A stretch of 64,000 nucleotides of DNA, taken from contig OZ022502.1 in assembly GCA_963989385.1 (NCBI GenBank), positions 6,540,501-6,604,500 on the forward strand, written 5' to 3'. The notes under the pieces are model-generated. The model was not told the DNA's origin, did no database searches, and saw only the letters and a program-made list of their open reading frames with translations. A program made the translations under genes and the position numbers. The DNA is from Ctena decussata. Its lineage: Eukaryota; Mollusca; Bivalvia; Lucinida; Lucinidae. Numbering within the stretch: position 1 is the first letter of the stretch; each line of letters starts with the position of its first letter. Shown here in pieces: positions 46,501 to 49,512 of this stretch.

Positions 46501-49464
46501 AGGCTATGGAAGCAGTAGCTGAACATATCAACGAAATGCAGAAAATCTACGAAGAATACGGTGCCATATTTGATGAACTCGCCAAAATGTTTAAAGATTT
46601 GTATCCACTTAAGAAGGTACTAAGATAGGACTTTTAAAAATGTATATTATATAACATGATACTGTGAATGATGATTTTAAATGTGGGTCTGTTTTGACAG
46701 GAAGTAGAAATTTGTTGAGCATCATTAACAATAGATTACAATGTGAATAAAAGAAGTTAACTTAATTGATTGATATGTCACATCTGGTTGTGGGAAACAG
46801 TACAACTGAAGTAAATTTATTAAAACCTGATCTCTAAAGCGTAACTTAGTATTTTGTGGATAGATTGTATTTAGATATAAAAGGCCTCCATGGGCTAATG
46901 CTTAAGAGCACTGACTCTTAACATTAGGTCTCTCAAGCCTCAAGCATTACAGAAGAAGTGAGAAGAGCCACATTCACATGTACACATTTGCCATGTATGC
47001 AGTTCTCAGTTGCAAATCAAAGAAATTTTATACCAGCTTTAACATGAAATCCACAGTGTTTGGAGCTCTGATATTTCTGATATTGTCTATTGATTTAAGT
47101 GTTAGAAAACCATATGTACATAAGTAAGGCACCATGCAATGGTGTAACATCAGTGGCATCAACCCTTGCTGCCTTCTCCTCCTCTCTTACTGTATGGAGC
47201 TCTGATATTTTCTGTTATTTCCAGGCTGTAGATCTGAGTGTAGGAGAACTACAGATGTATGGTACTGTGGAATGGTGTAATGTCAGTGACAGTCTCGGGA
47301 AGGTGAAAAAAGGAACAGAACTCGAGAGCACTGTGTTTGTCTTCAAATCTGGAGTTGTCTTTCTTTGTAGAGAAAGGTTAAAAAGACGGAAGTCAAAAGC
47401 TGTGGTAGGTAACTTTAAGGTGTTTGGATACACACCCAAAAAGATTCTACTCTGCCACAGAAAAATTGGCATTGGGGCAATGTTCTTAAGGAAATAATTA
47501 GCTCTTTCTGTGTGTTTGTGCTGAGGGGGAGAGGGGGAGGCTTATTTTCTCTTTTAAATGCAGCCTAACAGGATAAAAGGAAAAAAGATTCAAGTGCCAA
47601 AATGGCAGCCAAAGCTGGAAGATATTATATGCAACTTGACACAGTCGTGAGATTTGAATATGCTGAGAAATATTGAGGACATGTCAATTTATTTATTTCT
47701 ATAGAAAAAAGAATCAAGTTAATTGTAGAGTTGTCTCTAAAAGCAGTTGTTGTGGTGCTTCAGTAGAAGAGGCTGTGTTAATGAGTGGCCACAACATATC
47801 TTTCATGGAAGCATAAAAAAGTCCAGAAGTATCAGCGAAATTTCACCTTATCTGGGCTGTGTTTAAAAAATGGCTGTAAAACCCTTAGTTATTGAATTGT
47901 TCTGAGCTTCATAATATTATTGCACACAGCTTGTTTATGAGGCACTGAAACAAGCACATATGTAGCGTTCACTAGTAGCTGAGAAGGGAAATAAATGTCA
48001 ATATTTATACACATGAACTTATCCAAAGTTATTATTACATGTACCATGGTTGGTGTCAACTTAGAAGTCATATTACTGTATTTATCATAAAAGACTGTTT
48101 TTCAGAGCAATGCACCTGCCAAAGGAGTATTCTGTGATGGTTATGATACCATTGAAAGATTTCGGACTTTGATTCCTGTGCAGGATGTTCAAGTTAGAAT
48201 AGGAAAAGTTAGTGACATTGATGGACATTTCTGGTGGGAGCTTGTTCATTCACGCTGTGATGCGGAGGGAAGACCTGAGCGGGTATACCAGTTCTGTAAC
48301 AGGTAAGGGCAGATAACTCTTATGTGAATGATGTTTTTCTTAGGGTCAGCAAAATTGAGTATCATACCTTGTAGGGGAAAGTCATCTTGAACAGGCTTAA
48401 AGTCCCAAGCAGAAAAGATAATCGCAGAAGAACAGGCTGAGTTCAGAGCTGGAAGGAGCACCACAGAACAGATCTTCAGCCAGAGTCCTGTAGGCATCCT
48501 TATAATTATTACATCATTAAATGAAAATCACAAAAATGTGATTGCTATGGAAGTGAACAGAAACAAGTTAATGAGAAGTTAAATTTTCAAGCATATTGTA
48601 TGCCATAAAACTGCCATTTTTGTTGAAAAAATATGAGTAGCTTTTACAGTGCAAAATCTAGGCACAAATTTTAGCAAAAGATCCTAGCACACTTGACTTT
48701 ATGTGTACTAGAAGACCTAACAGATCCTTAAATAATGACTTTAACCTATCCATACTTTCAACAATTCAAATATTAAGGGTAGATATGGAATAGTTTGTAC
48801 TTTATTTTTCAGCACCAATGAGGCCAAGACAGACTTTATGAGGATTATACGACAAACAATACGAGATAGTGTGAGAAAAATGACTCTTCCATCCAGTTCT
48901 CAGCAGTCCAGTAAAAATAAGTACATTCCTTGTGGTGGAAAACGCTTGGAAGCTTTGAATTCAAATCCTAGAAGCACTTTAAGTAATAAAAGAAGTGGAT
49001 CAGGCACTAAGAATCAGGACATAGAAAGACATTCTGTTGAGTTTGAGGAAAAGTTCCATGTTCTTGAGTCCGATCCTTCCTTTAGAACGAGAAGTAAAAC
49101 AGTTGGAGACTTAAATGAAGTAAGTGGGGAAGAGTCTGAAAAAGACGTGTTTATGGCAGGCTCACAACCGCAGATATCGCAGAACGGCGGCAGTGACAAT
49201 TCTTCATGTTCGAATTTGAGTGAATCTAGTCATACTGGTTCTCTGGCTAAGCTTGAGTTTGCAAGTGCAAATCCTGTTAAATACTCCTCAGTTATGGCCC
49301 TTAGTCCTGTTGATTCTCCTGTGTGGAAACCAAGAAATGAGGCTAATGTTGCTAAGCAACTAGAGTTTAGGGGAAAAGAAGGAAAGAACCCAAAAGTCTT
49401 ATATACACAATCAAAGTTGACGTTACCATCCCAGAAATGTTTTCTAAAGGACACTGAATGTTAA
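12986..49464 (+). CDS. TIAM1: TIAM/still life-family Rac GEF, 20 exons, 5'-partial
   Basis: Spliced CDS: join(12986..13119, 20199..20302, 22529..22698, 24558..24655, 25303..25446, 25977..26159, 27026..27243, 29311..29440, 30288..30455, 31259..31439, 31994..32230, 35088..35182, 36087..36224, 36870..37064, 43089..43197, 45155..45334, 46492..46616, 47225..47404, 48106..48302, 48813..49464). The total is 3638 nt: 2 nt of a split codon plus 1212 codons including TAA. Every junction is GT-AG and keeps frame. Domain order is PHn (about 73-190), coiled coil and extension (195-393), RBD (394-460), PDZ (460-549), DH (649-865), PHc (870-1015) and tail. The family activates Rac by GDP/GTP exchange at the membrane and acts in actin remodelling, adhesion and synapse or neurite growth. 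Diagnostic strings are [46 protein letters not shown] and GRPERVY. The N-terminus is missing from the window. Vertebrates have two paralogues; this would be the single invertebrate counterpart (inference). Confidence 0.95.
13478..13515. repeat. (CA)n microsatellite
   Basis: Uninterrupted run of about 18 CA units ending in (aac)n, in intron 1. Confidence 0.95.
13516..14030. other. Intron 1, no feature seen
   Basis: Non-coding AT-rich sequence between the microsatellite and the perfect palindrome. Confidence 0.5.
14031..14157. repeat. Perfect palindrome, 62-bp arms, 3-nt loop
   Basis: 14031-14092 is the exact reverse complement of 14096-14157; the loop is gct. Arms carry gtgggcggagctaaaattcc (a GC-box-like GGGCGGAGC). 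No mismatch was found in either arm on reading. Confidence 0.93.
14158..14561. other. Intron 1, CpG-richer stretch
   Basis: Non-coding but richer in CpG than its surroundings (cagccgtcgccctgaa, agacgtcgcgtcacatgatc). It may be the outer part of the palindromic element or a regulatory segment; neither is shown. Confidence 0.35.
14562..14795 (-). mobile_element. SINE-C-like dispersed repeat
   Basis: It matches 51590-51803 in inverted orientation: cctactgtgcttgcag, tgtggacatttttct and cagtgccggggcgtcctact are shared, and an (aacc)n run lies at one end. No clear Pol III promoter was identified, so the SINE class is an inference from size and tail. Confidence 0.6.
15186..15371 (+). CDS. Candidate alternative terminal exon, 61 codons + stop
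   Basis: This is an open frame of 61 codons ending in TAA, directly behind a polypyrimidine tract and two in-frame acceptors 9 bp apart (AG at 15175-15176 and 15184-15185). Phase 0 fits the end of exon 1. It reads through [39 protein letters not shown] and [17 protein letters not shown], with a Cys/His cluster. AATAAA motifs follow at 15548 and 15641. No homologue is recognised. If used, it would give a short isoform lacking PH, PDZ and DH domains. It could equally be a chance open frame or a TE remnant. Confidence 0.3.
   Translation: MHRSAHSSKAQSYQSILSIKDVFIMDHHEEYICRKRLIRSHECTGAGQCAGCSDQSDYAMP
15372..16558. other. Intron 1, no gene seen
   Basis: AT-rich. Contains AATAAA at 15548 and 15641, relevant only if the candidate exon 15186-15371 is real, and TA/ATTT-rich runs at 16495-16535. 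Confidence 0.45.
16559..17102. mobile_element. TTAA-M element copy 1, with TTAA duplication
   Basis: Element 16563-17098 (536 bp), flanked by TTAA at 16559-16562 and 17099-17102. TIRs aggtaggttcctgtac / ccaggaacctacct. Nearly collinear with 55902-56439. Interior has ttagttcgcgccaaaaatag and gctgacgtcatgctgca. TTAA target use fits piggyBac-like elements, but the ends lack the usual CCY start, so the superfamily is open. Confidence 0.85.
17289..17477 (-). mobile_element. PAL-1 diverged copy
   Basis: gtgtgacttcttggttg, gagtctactgttaaaggaaa, gctcctcaaggggcaag and gagttgcttcccctgaaaga, then gtacccattcatc. Confidence 0.65.
17478..18142. other. Intron 1, no gene seen
   Basis: Non-coding AT-rich DNA with no recognised element. 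Confidence 0.45.
18143..18170 (+). repeat. Poly-G tract, 28 G
   Basis: An uninterrupted 28-G run, then cgggctggg. Potential G-quadruplex on the + strand, and a likely sequencing or assembly trouble spot. Confidence 0.95.
18290..18316. promoter_or_regulatory. Cluster of three CRE-like sites
   Basis: tgacgtca at 18290, tgacgtaa at 18301 and tgacgtcg at 18309: one perfect and two near-perfect ATF/CREB octamers in 27 bp. The run ccagcaggcacatgacgtca resembles MITE ends seen in other animals, so it may be TE sequence rather than a host enhancer. Confidence 0.35.
18317..19788. other. Intron 1, no gene seen
   Basis: Non-coding. A CACGTG E-box lies in gcgcaatcacgtgacgg near 19180, followed by a weak hairpin gttacca...tggtaac at about 19198-19223. 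No promoter can be called. Confidence 0.4.
19789..20011. mobile_element. Palindromic element next to exon 2
   Basis: Arms ggggccgtattgataaagca...cttaagtcgttgctat and atagcaacgacttaag...ctttatgaatacggcccc; inner arms gattccctacaactatgaaa / tttcatagttgtagggaatc and aacagtctt/aagactgtt. Ends 188 bp before exon 2. Confidence 0.85.
20199..20302 (+). CDS. TIAM1: Exon 2: acidic linker and start of PHn
   Basis: The acceptor is ttttttctag and the donor gtaagt. It encodes residues 45-78: an acidic stretch ([11 protein letters not shown]), then [13 protein letters not shown], which leads into the first beta strand of the N-terminal PH domain. The RKAG motif just before the PH core is also present in vertebrate TIAM proteins (from memory). 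The Gly-79 codon is split with exon 3. Bases 20221-20318 of this exon and its donor were duplicated in tandem just downstream. Confidence 0.93.
20319..20690 (+). pseudogene. Decayed partial tandem duplicate of exon 2, split by a SINE
   Basis: The unit 20221-20318 (most of exon 2 plus its first intron bases) is repeated immediately downstream: 20319-20373 matches its first part (gtgatgaTagCatacatac and gagagccagttctctta), and 20648-20690 matches the end (acattGtgCtgcaatac). A SINE lies between them. The copy has no acceptor of its own and its donor is lost (ggttac instead of gggtaag), so it cannot act as an exon. Confidence 0.85.
20374..20634 (+). mobile_element. SINE-A copy (tRNA-Lys-like head) in exon-2 duplicate
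   Basis: A tRNA-like head (tagcgcaatgggtagggcac, loop actcttaagt with CTT anticodon, ggtcctggcttcgatacc B box) is followed by a body shared with 8797, 26320 and 42089 (ggaggtctaagcctgccc, gtgtggttaggttaactg) and an (atca)n tail. Target duplication tctctt[a/g]cactta at 20361-20373 and 20635-20647 (one mismatch). It inserted after the exon-2 duplication. Confidence 0.9.
20872..21074. mobile_element. PAL-4 near-perfect palindrome
   Basis: Outer cagagctctagataagaggg / ccctcttatctagagctctg; core tgacccctcatctgaaccgt-ctcg / cgag-acggttcagatgaggggtca meeting at one base (about 20973). Few mismatches over ~100-bp arms. Confidence 0.9.
21075..22196. other. Intron 2, no gene seen
   Basis: Non-coding. 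Short (ggat)n runs at about 21092 and 22070. Open frame 21692-21997 overlaps tgtgcatttgcacatgctgg, is unsupported and is not an exon. Confidence 0.45.
22197..22403 (+). repeat. 'agggagaagt' dispersed repeat
   Basis: aggggtcagtctatatctag, agacagggagaagtattgtg, acttctccctcagctc and cttctccctcaaggctgatc: direct and inverted agggagaagt words. Pairs with 2985-3185 in opposite orientation. Confidence 0.72.
22529..22698 (+). CDS. TIAM1: Exon 3: PHn domain core
   Basis: The acceptor is tcttacag and the donor gtaaga. It encodes residues 79-135, beginning [15 protein letters not shown] and continuing through [13 protein letters not shown]. This is the classic PH beta1-beta2 pattern with basic loop residues for phosphoinositide binding and the Trp/Tyr-Trp of strand 2. 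In TIAM proteins this PH domain, with the following coiled coil and extension, targets the protein to the plasma membrane. Confidence 0.97.
22774..23012. mobile_element. PAL-3-related TIR element
   Basis: TIRs tgagccacatcatgtga / tcacatgatgtggctca, with ttccaacaatgtggca / tgccacattgttgga just inside. A separate inner hairpin caaaggctctgatcagactg / cagtctgatcagagcctttg lies at 22824-22875. Confidence 0.85.
23188..23322. repeat. PAL-1 fragment
   Basis: gggatcaactcttaaatgaa, ccagggaagcaagcaggaag, caaaagttgttccctt, then gtatacccattcacct. Left arm missing. Confidence 0.65.
23323..24390. other. Intron 3, no gene seen
   Basis: Non-coding, with a T-rich run at about 23430-23449. gctaagagtgtagatccagt near 23767 is a fragment shared with PAL-2-like elements. 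Confidence 0.45.
24391..24503. repeat. Inverted-repeat MITE, 54 bp before exon 4
   Basis: tttcacatcgccttaaaaca and tgttttaaggcgacgtgaaa are inverted, ~20 bp each, over 113 bp. Confidence 0.75.
24558..24655 (+). CDS. TIAM1: Exon 4: PHn domain middle
   Basis: The acceptor is ctgttacag and the donor gtaagt. It completes Val-136 and encodes residues 137-168 ([19 protein letters not shown] through DAYLFQ). QAVPEHPK is a TIAM-family signature within the N-terminal PH domain. Confidence 0.97.
24918..25155. mobile_element. PAL-3 copy 2
   Basis: tgagccgcgacgtgacaaaa / tctcgtgtcgtggctca; inner accaacaaagtggttgtgcg, cagcctgggcatctgcccag, then tctgatcagactaggcg. Confidence 0.92.
25303..25446 (+). CDS. 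TIAM1: Exon 5: PHn C-terminal helix and start of coiled coil
   Basis: The acceptor is cctatttcag and the donor gtaagt. It encodes residues 169-216. [18 protein letters not shown] is the PH C-terminal helix with its invariant Trp, followed by [11 protein letters not shown], the start of the PHn-CC-Ex coiled coil. The exon is exactly 48 codons in phase 0. Confidence 0.97.
25447..25976. other. Intron 5, no feature seen
   Basis: 530-bp intron without a recognised mobile element. Two similar words, gtcaaccaatcagatgctga and gtccagtcaatcagacactg, lie about 50 bp apart near 25745-25800. Confidence 0.5.
25977..26159 (+). CDS. TIAM1: Exon 6: coiled coil
   Basis: The acceptor is ctgtatag and the donor gtgagt. 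It encodes residues 217-277: helical charged sequence ([35 protein letters not shown]) ending in [10 protein letters not shown], conserved at the coiled coil-extension boundary of TIAM proteins. In the family this surface binds scaffolds such as Par3, IRSp53/JIP and CD44 (established knowledge, not visible in DNA). Confidence 0.96.
26320..26596 (-). mobile_element. SINE-A copy, full-length, antisense in intron 6
   Basis: Read on the - strand it has a tRNA-like head (gggtagcgcaattggtaggg, loop actcgtaagt, ggtcctgggttcgaatcc) and the SINE-A body, ending in (ggtt)n. A perfect 11-bp target duplication, ttttcacatag, lies at 26309-26319 and 26597-26607, so it is a recent, intact insertion. Confidence 0.92.
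26732..26965. mobile_element. PAL-1 short copy
   Basis: Complete short form: aatgggtacactttcaggga at the left, gagatgtacccatt at the right; centre ttgctcccgtatgagcaaat; a 10-G run at 26791-26800. Confidence 0.88.
27026..27243 (+). CDS. TIAM1: Exon 7: extension (Ex) subdomain
   Basis: The acceptor is ttttcag and the donor gtaagt. It encodes residues 278-349. [20 protein letters not shown] matches the Ex part of PHn-CC-Ex; the rest ([20 protein letters not shown]) is divergent linker. The His-350 codon is split with exon 8. Confidence 0.95.
27257..27489. mobile_element. PAL-3 copy 3, diverged
   Basis: tgagctgcggcacaacaaaa / tttgtcatgttgctgctca; inner cagcctgggcgtctgctcaa and gtgcaggctgatctgagtct. 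Starts 14 bp after the exon 7 donor. Confidence 0.8.
27613..27809. mobile_element. PAL-2 copy with a PAL-3 segment inside (chimera)
   Basis: TTAA-bounded (27613, 27806). Left arm taaaaagcagacgacagaat is PAL-2; the middle, aatacacgacaaaaccaaca then gtggcatgtgtgcc (about 27711-27750), is PAL-3 arm sequence; then cacctcatcaggatcaacgc returns to PAL-2. Confidence 0.75.
27812..27988. mobile_element. Pogo-like MITE
   Basis: tatagaacttcaatggctcg at the left and ccaatgaagttccactgta at the right form TA-bounded TIRs; ggctagaact words repeat inside. Related to 51439-51538. It abuts the PAL-2 chimera within 3 bp. Confidence 0.75.
27989..28672. other. Intron 7, no gene seen
   Basis: Contains a loose inverted repeat of gcctgcacatctgtaccagctgatcag type at 28010-28130, possibly a decayed palindromic element. 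Otherwise unremarkable. Confidence 0.4.
28673..28911. mobile_element. PAL-3 copy 4
   Basis: taagccccaacatgagaaaa / ttgtcgcgtcgtggctta; inner accaacaatgtggttgtgcg, cagcctgggcatccgcccag and gtctgatcagagtcttcgct. Confidence 0.9.
29045..29262. repeat. Degraded PAL-1 copy
   Basis: tttctgccatttatacaaag, agatgacttttgtaactcag, ttagttttaaagggaaaaaa and ttacctcccctggag keep PAL-1 order but with many changes. Confidence 0.45.
29311..29440 (+). CDS. TIAM1: Exon 8: linker before RBD
   Basis: The acceptor is tctatttcag and the donor gtaaaa. It completes His-350 and encodes residues 351-393, an acidic/Ser-Thr linker ending VVPNNQ. PNNQ directly precedes the Ras-binding domain in vertebrate TIAM1 as well (from memory). 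Confidence 0.92.
29572..29811. mobile_element. PAL-4 copy with duplicated centre
   Basis: Ends ccctccagattagaagg / ccttctaatctggagtactg; core gacccctcattagaaccgtc / gacggttctgatgaggggtc, with gatggttctgatgaggggtc repeated a second time at about 29711-29730. Confidence 0.85.
29812..30287. other. Intron 8 remainder, no gene seen
   Basis: Non-coding. gctaacagtgtagattctga near 30014 is a short word shared with other dispersed repeats. Confidence 0.4.
30288..30455 (+). CDS. TIAM1: Exon 9: Ras-binding domain
   Basis: The acceptor is ttctttcag and the donor gtatgt. It encodes residues 394-449 ([18 protein letters not shown], then [11 protein letters not shown]). This is a ubiquitin-like RBD of the Raf/TIAM type, through which Ras-GTP stimulates TIAM proteins. 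It is a 56-codon, phase 0/0 exon, so skipping it would keep frame. Confidence 0.95.
30522..30742. mobile_element. PAL-3 copy 5
   Basis: tgagccacgacacgagaaaa / ttttctcgtgtcctggctta; centre partly deleted. Confidence 0.9.
30992..31118. repeat. PAL-1 fragment
   Basis: gagaagcaaattatttcctt, taagagtagacctgttttgg, gggaagcaaataggaagtaa and aagttgttcccctttgt: right arm only. Confidence 0.7.
31259..31439 (+). CDS. TIAM1: Exon 10: end of RBD and first half of PDZ
   Basis: The acceptor is ctgttgacag, weak in pyrimidines next to the AG; the donor is gtacgt. It encodes residues 450-509. [12 protein letters not shown] is the PDZ carboxylate-binding loop and beta2, with YGVKI in place of the usual GLGF-like loop; [16 protein letters not shown] is beta3 and the following loop. 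A PAL-1 copy begins 26 bp after the exon end. Confidence 0.94.
31465..31699. mobile_element. PAL-1 short copy hugging exon 10
   Basis: ttatgggttcactttcaggg at the left, gagatgtaccgttacacctt at the right; centre ttgctcctctaggagcaaat flanked by ctcttaaagaaaa/ttttctttaaga. Starts 26 bp after the exon 10 end. Confidence 0.9.
31994..32230 (+). CDS. TIAM1: Exon 11: second half of PDZ and Pro/Ser linker
   Basis: The acceptor is cctgttacag and the donor gtagag. It encodes residues 511-588 after the split Gly-510. [16 protein letters not shown] is the PDZ alphaA/beta4 signature; [11 protein letters not shown] ends the fold. [10 protein letters not shown] and KIPPPS are possible SH3-binding proline stretches (inference). 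In the family the PDZ domain binds C-termini of syndecan, CADM1 and neurexin. Confidence 0.95.
32511..33458 (+). mobile_element. Pearl-like element: GTCT/GTCC microsatellite + 180-bp tandem core
   Basis: Head atgaccctgtgacaatagtc-aggggg hairpin, (ctgt)n then tccgtccgtttgtc, then units with gttttgaatggatctttttc and gacatattgaagat. Bases 32571-32692 and 32693-32814 look identical (122 bp). Later units repeat every ~180 bp. The structure matches bivalve pearl elements (Helentron-like non-autonomous). Confidence 0.8.
33459..34710 (+). mobile_element. Pearl-like element with ~147-bp tandem core and paired TCAAGGTCA
   Basis: Head hairpin gtccccccaccaaagatgag-gggggac, seven core units (starts near 33551, 33708, 33854, 34000, 34135, 34282, 34429) and an end cagttttctagtttc. 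Five units carry tgaccttga-8 bp-tcaaggtca; two keep one side. Confidence 0.82.
34711..35087. other. Intron 11 remainder, no feature seen
   Basis: Non-coding AT-rich sequence up to exon 12. Confidence 0.5.
35088..35182 (+). CDS. TIAM1: Exon 12: short Ser-rich linker
   Basis: The acceptor is cttcttttag and the donor gtattg, a weaker donor. It encodes residues 589-620 ([20 protein letters not shown], then DQVDALLE). [10 protein letters not shown] offers proline-directed phosphosites (inference). It enters in phase 1 and leaves in phase 0, so skipping it would break frame. Confidence 0.88.
35455..35568. repeat. Palindrome, ~50-bp arms, intron 12
   Basis: gatgtttattgtagtataaa...ctacattgggcgcgtgcaaa and tttgctagcaacccagtgta...gtttatacttcgataaacac are inverted. 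A related end, gttattgaagtatagactac, recurs at 35938-35957 beyond the SINE-B, so the parent element may reach further. Confidence 0.75.
35750..35916 (-). mobile_element. SINE-B copy, antisense in intron 12
   Basis: On the - strand: gagcggctgtagtgtagtgg (A-box region), actaccaattcag, gggtcgcaagatcgatcc (B-box region), then ggtgggatgttaatcccg and a (cact)n tail. A perfect 13-bp target duplication taacgtggcatga lies at 35737-35749 and 35917-35929. Confidence 0.88.
36087..36224 (+). CDS. TIAM1: Exon 13: start of DH domain (CR1)
   Basis: The acceptor is gcacttacag and the donor gttagc, weak. It encodes residues 621-666. [20 protein letters not shown] followed by ERIYVK is DH conserved region 1. 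Glu-661 in TERIYVK is the invariant glutamate that contacts switch I of Rac in this family. Confidence 0.96.
36335..36549. mobile_element. PAL-2 copy, inverted orientation
   Basis: ttgacccttaacttag at the left, catattaagggttaa at the right; core gatgaggtggctcatgatga / gagccacctcatc; ttttgttgtctgcttttttg is the reversed gcagacgac word. Confidence 0.85.
36870..37064 (+). CDS. TIAM1: Exon 14: DH domain alpha2-alpha4
   Basis: The acceptor is catattttag and the donor gtcagt. It encodes residues 667-731. [19 protein letters not shown] is almost the same as in vertebrate [20 protein letters not shown] is DH conserved region 2. It is followed by the 6 kb intron with the large tandem array. Confidence 0.97.
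37065..37684. other. Intron 14, 5' part, no gene seen
   Basis: AT-rich with no recognised element. Confidence 0.5.
37685..38068 (+). repeat. 'gagctattgtacta' family fragment
   Basis: tagagctattgtactaccct near the start and ggagctatcctctgtggtga-caggtctta at the end, the same landmarks as 10-200 with a different middle. Confidence 0.45.
38069..40572 (+). mobile_element. Pearl-like element with 145-bp tandem array (~16.6 units)
   Basis: Head hairpin atcccctcacaccacgaagt-ggtgagggga, a (cgta)n microsatellite at about 38115-38138, then units starting gtcagcgctctagcgcc every 145 bp from 38151 to 40558, ending gtgtgaggggatt. Each full unit has cccaaggtcaaggtcactgt. Variant units recur six (870 bp) and seven (1015 bp) units apart. 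Confidence 0.9.
40573..40905. other. Intron 14, no gene seen
   Basis: Non-coding. ttagcaaatagtattcatgc and gtctggtcaggctctaagct around 40790-40855 look like a decayed dispersed repeat. Confidence 0.4.
40906..41082. mobile_element. Pogo/Tigger-like MITE, 177 bp
   Basis: TA-bounded TIRs taaagtcaaccctctttata / ttgtaaagagggtccactgta, with inner ttcattacaacagcaaaat repeated as cagtttaacagcaaaatgtt. Confidence 0.8.
41083..41815. other. Intron 14, no gene seen
   Basis: Holds an unsupported 140-codon frame on the - strand (41236-41658): AT-rich, Leu/Ile/Ser-heavy, no domain recognised. Treated as chance. Confidence 0.45.
41816..41935 (+). repeat. Truncated dispersed repeat (as at 10-200)
   Basis: tacaggaagagatattgcac, taaatgttaaaggtaaacg and acatgaacaggtcttgtttt. 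Confidence 0.5.
42089..42314 (+). mobile_element. SINE-A copy, 5'-truncated, intron 14
   Basis: It begins in the anticodon/T-arm region of the tRNA-like head (ggttgtgggttcgaaactcg), then has the full SINE-A body and an (atca)n tail. The target duplication cttagtacaa lies at 42079-42088 and 42315-42324. Typical LINE-driven truncation. Confidence 0.9.
42325..43088. other. Intron 14, 3' part, no gene seen
   Basis: Non-coding. gagatagatttgcgtaaaag and gagatagatttgtgtaaaag at about 42570 and 42623 are a local direct repeat. G-rich stretch at 42820-42860. Confidence 0.45.
43089..43197 (+). CDS. TIAM1: Exon 15: DH domain, SLGGSF segment
   Basis: The acceptor is tattttcag and the donor gtgagt. It encodes residues 732-767: [20 protein letters not shown], then [14 protein letters not shown]. 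The SLGGSFL-YA-F--YS-FCASH pattern is diagnostic for TIAM-type DH domains. Confidence 0.97.
43198..43720. other. Intron 15, region with seed of the 38-bp repeat
   Basis: catacattccatattaggat at 43239-43258, then acctgccatttttacacggg, resembles the unit later amplified. gacgtcacgaagacggtaaa-aatgacgtgag near 43461 has two TGACGT words. Confidence 0.5.
43721..43958 (+). repeat. 38-bp minisatellite, ~6.3 copies
   Basis: Unit starts attccatattaggatacatg, then ggttagaaaatttcatac; copies begin at 43721, 43759, 43797, 43835, 43873, 43911 and 43949 and are almost identical. Confidence 0.95.
44011..44366 (+). repeat. 28-bp minisatellite, 12 copies
   Basis: Unit tcttaccatgaggtagtaca, then aaaagatg. 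Two copies (near 44190 and 44230) contain an extra 10 bp (accatgaggt). The first three units read tataaa where later ones have tacaaa. The open frame on the other strand is a by-product of the period. Confidence 0.95.
44367..45154. other. Intron 15 remainder, no gene seen
   Basis: Non-coding sequence; the open frame 44745-45101 (-) has no support. Confidence 0.45.
45155..45334 (+). CDS. TIAM1: Exon 16: DH domain CR3
   Basis: The acceptor is gtattacag and the donor gtaggt. It completes Asp-768 and encodes residues 769-827. [20 protein letters not shown] is DH conserved region 3, the helix that contacts Rac switch II; Lys-804, Tyr-805 and Pro-806 are intact, supporting an active exchange factor. 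Confidence 0.97.
45440..45630 (-). mobile_element. PAL-1 copy with tripled core
   Basis: gtctactctgaaaggaaaga, then gaatttgctccgggtggagc, aagaatttgctccaggagga and gcaaattctttccttaagag: the core hairpin word is duplicated. Ends atgtatccattctcc. Confidence 0.75.
45735..45945. mobile_element. PAL-1 copy
   Basis: tcaggggaagcgactgtttc, ttgctcctcaaggtggagca, ccagggaagcaaacag and ttgcttcccgttgtatgg. Confidence 0.72.
45946..46491. other. Intron 16 remainder, no gene seen
   Basis: AT-rich with T-runs (46256-46300). atcattttcattttacattt repeats loosely at 46135-46170. Confidence 0.45.
46492..46616 (+). CDS. TIAM1: Exon 17: DH domain last helix
   Basis: The acceptor is ttttcacag and the donor gtacta, weak. 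It completes Glu-828 and encodes residues 829-869. [20 protein letters not shown] is the final DH helix; Asn-841 in HINEM is the conserved catalytic-surface asparagine. It then runs into the DH-PH linker. Confidence 0.97.
46883..46960 (+). mobile_element. SINE-D: degraded tRNA-like head in intron 17
   Basis: ggcctccatgggctaatgct, then agagcactgactcttaac and ggtctctcaagcctcaagc, has A-box, anticodon-arm and B-box spacing of a tRNA-Lys-like head but has lost GGTTCGA. It is a fossil SINE head, not a tRNA gene. Confidence 0.5.
47225..47404 (+). CDS. TIAM1: Exon 18: C-terminal PH domain, first half
   Basis: The acceptor is ttatttccag and the donor gtaggt. It encodes residues 870-929: [38 protein letters not shown] and [13 protein letters not shown]. 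This is the PHc beta1-beta4 region. In TIAM proteins PHc packs against DH and tunes exchange. Confidence 0.96.
47405..48105. other. Intron 18, no gene seen
   Basis: gagtggccacaacatatctt near 47785 recalls PAL-4 but without the partner arm. Otherwise non-coding. Confidence 0.4.
48106..48302 (+). CDS. TIAM1: Exon 19: C-terminal PH domain, second half
   Basis: The acceptor is tgtttttcag and the donor gtaagg. It encodes residues 930-994, including [40 protein letters not shown] and QFCN. RFR-LIP and EGRPERV are TIAM-family PHc signatures. The Ser-995 codon is split with the last exon. Confidence 0.96.
48303..48812. other. Intron 19, decayed repeat
   Basis: gagtagcttttacagtgcaa near 48634 and the following tagcaaaagatcctagc resemble the 49513 and 54928 elements, but no second arm is intact. 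Confidence 0.4.
48813..49464 (+). CDS. TIAM1: Exon 20: end of PHc, C-terminal tail, stop
   Basis: The acceptor is ttatttttcag. It encodes residues 996-1211 and TAA at 49462-49464. It opens with [20 protein letters not shown], the PHc alpha helix, and continues with [15 protein letters not shown], equivalent to the Y-P-GGKRL-AL box after PHc in vertebrate TIAM1 (from memory). The remaining ~180 residues are Ser-rich and probably disordered, with SP sites (SPVDSPVW). The last four residues, DTEC, have Thr at position -2, as in a class I PDZ ligand. A MITE-like element starts 49 bp after the stop, probably inside the 3' UTR. Confidence 0.94.
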
Positions 49465-49512
49465 AATTAAAACCAGCTACACCATGTGAAAAAGATGTCG
49501 AGTATAAGCAAA

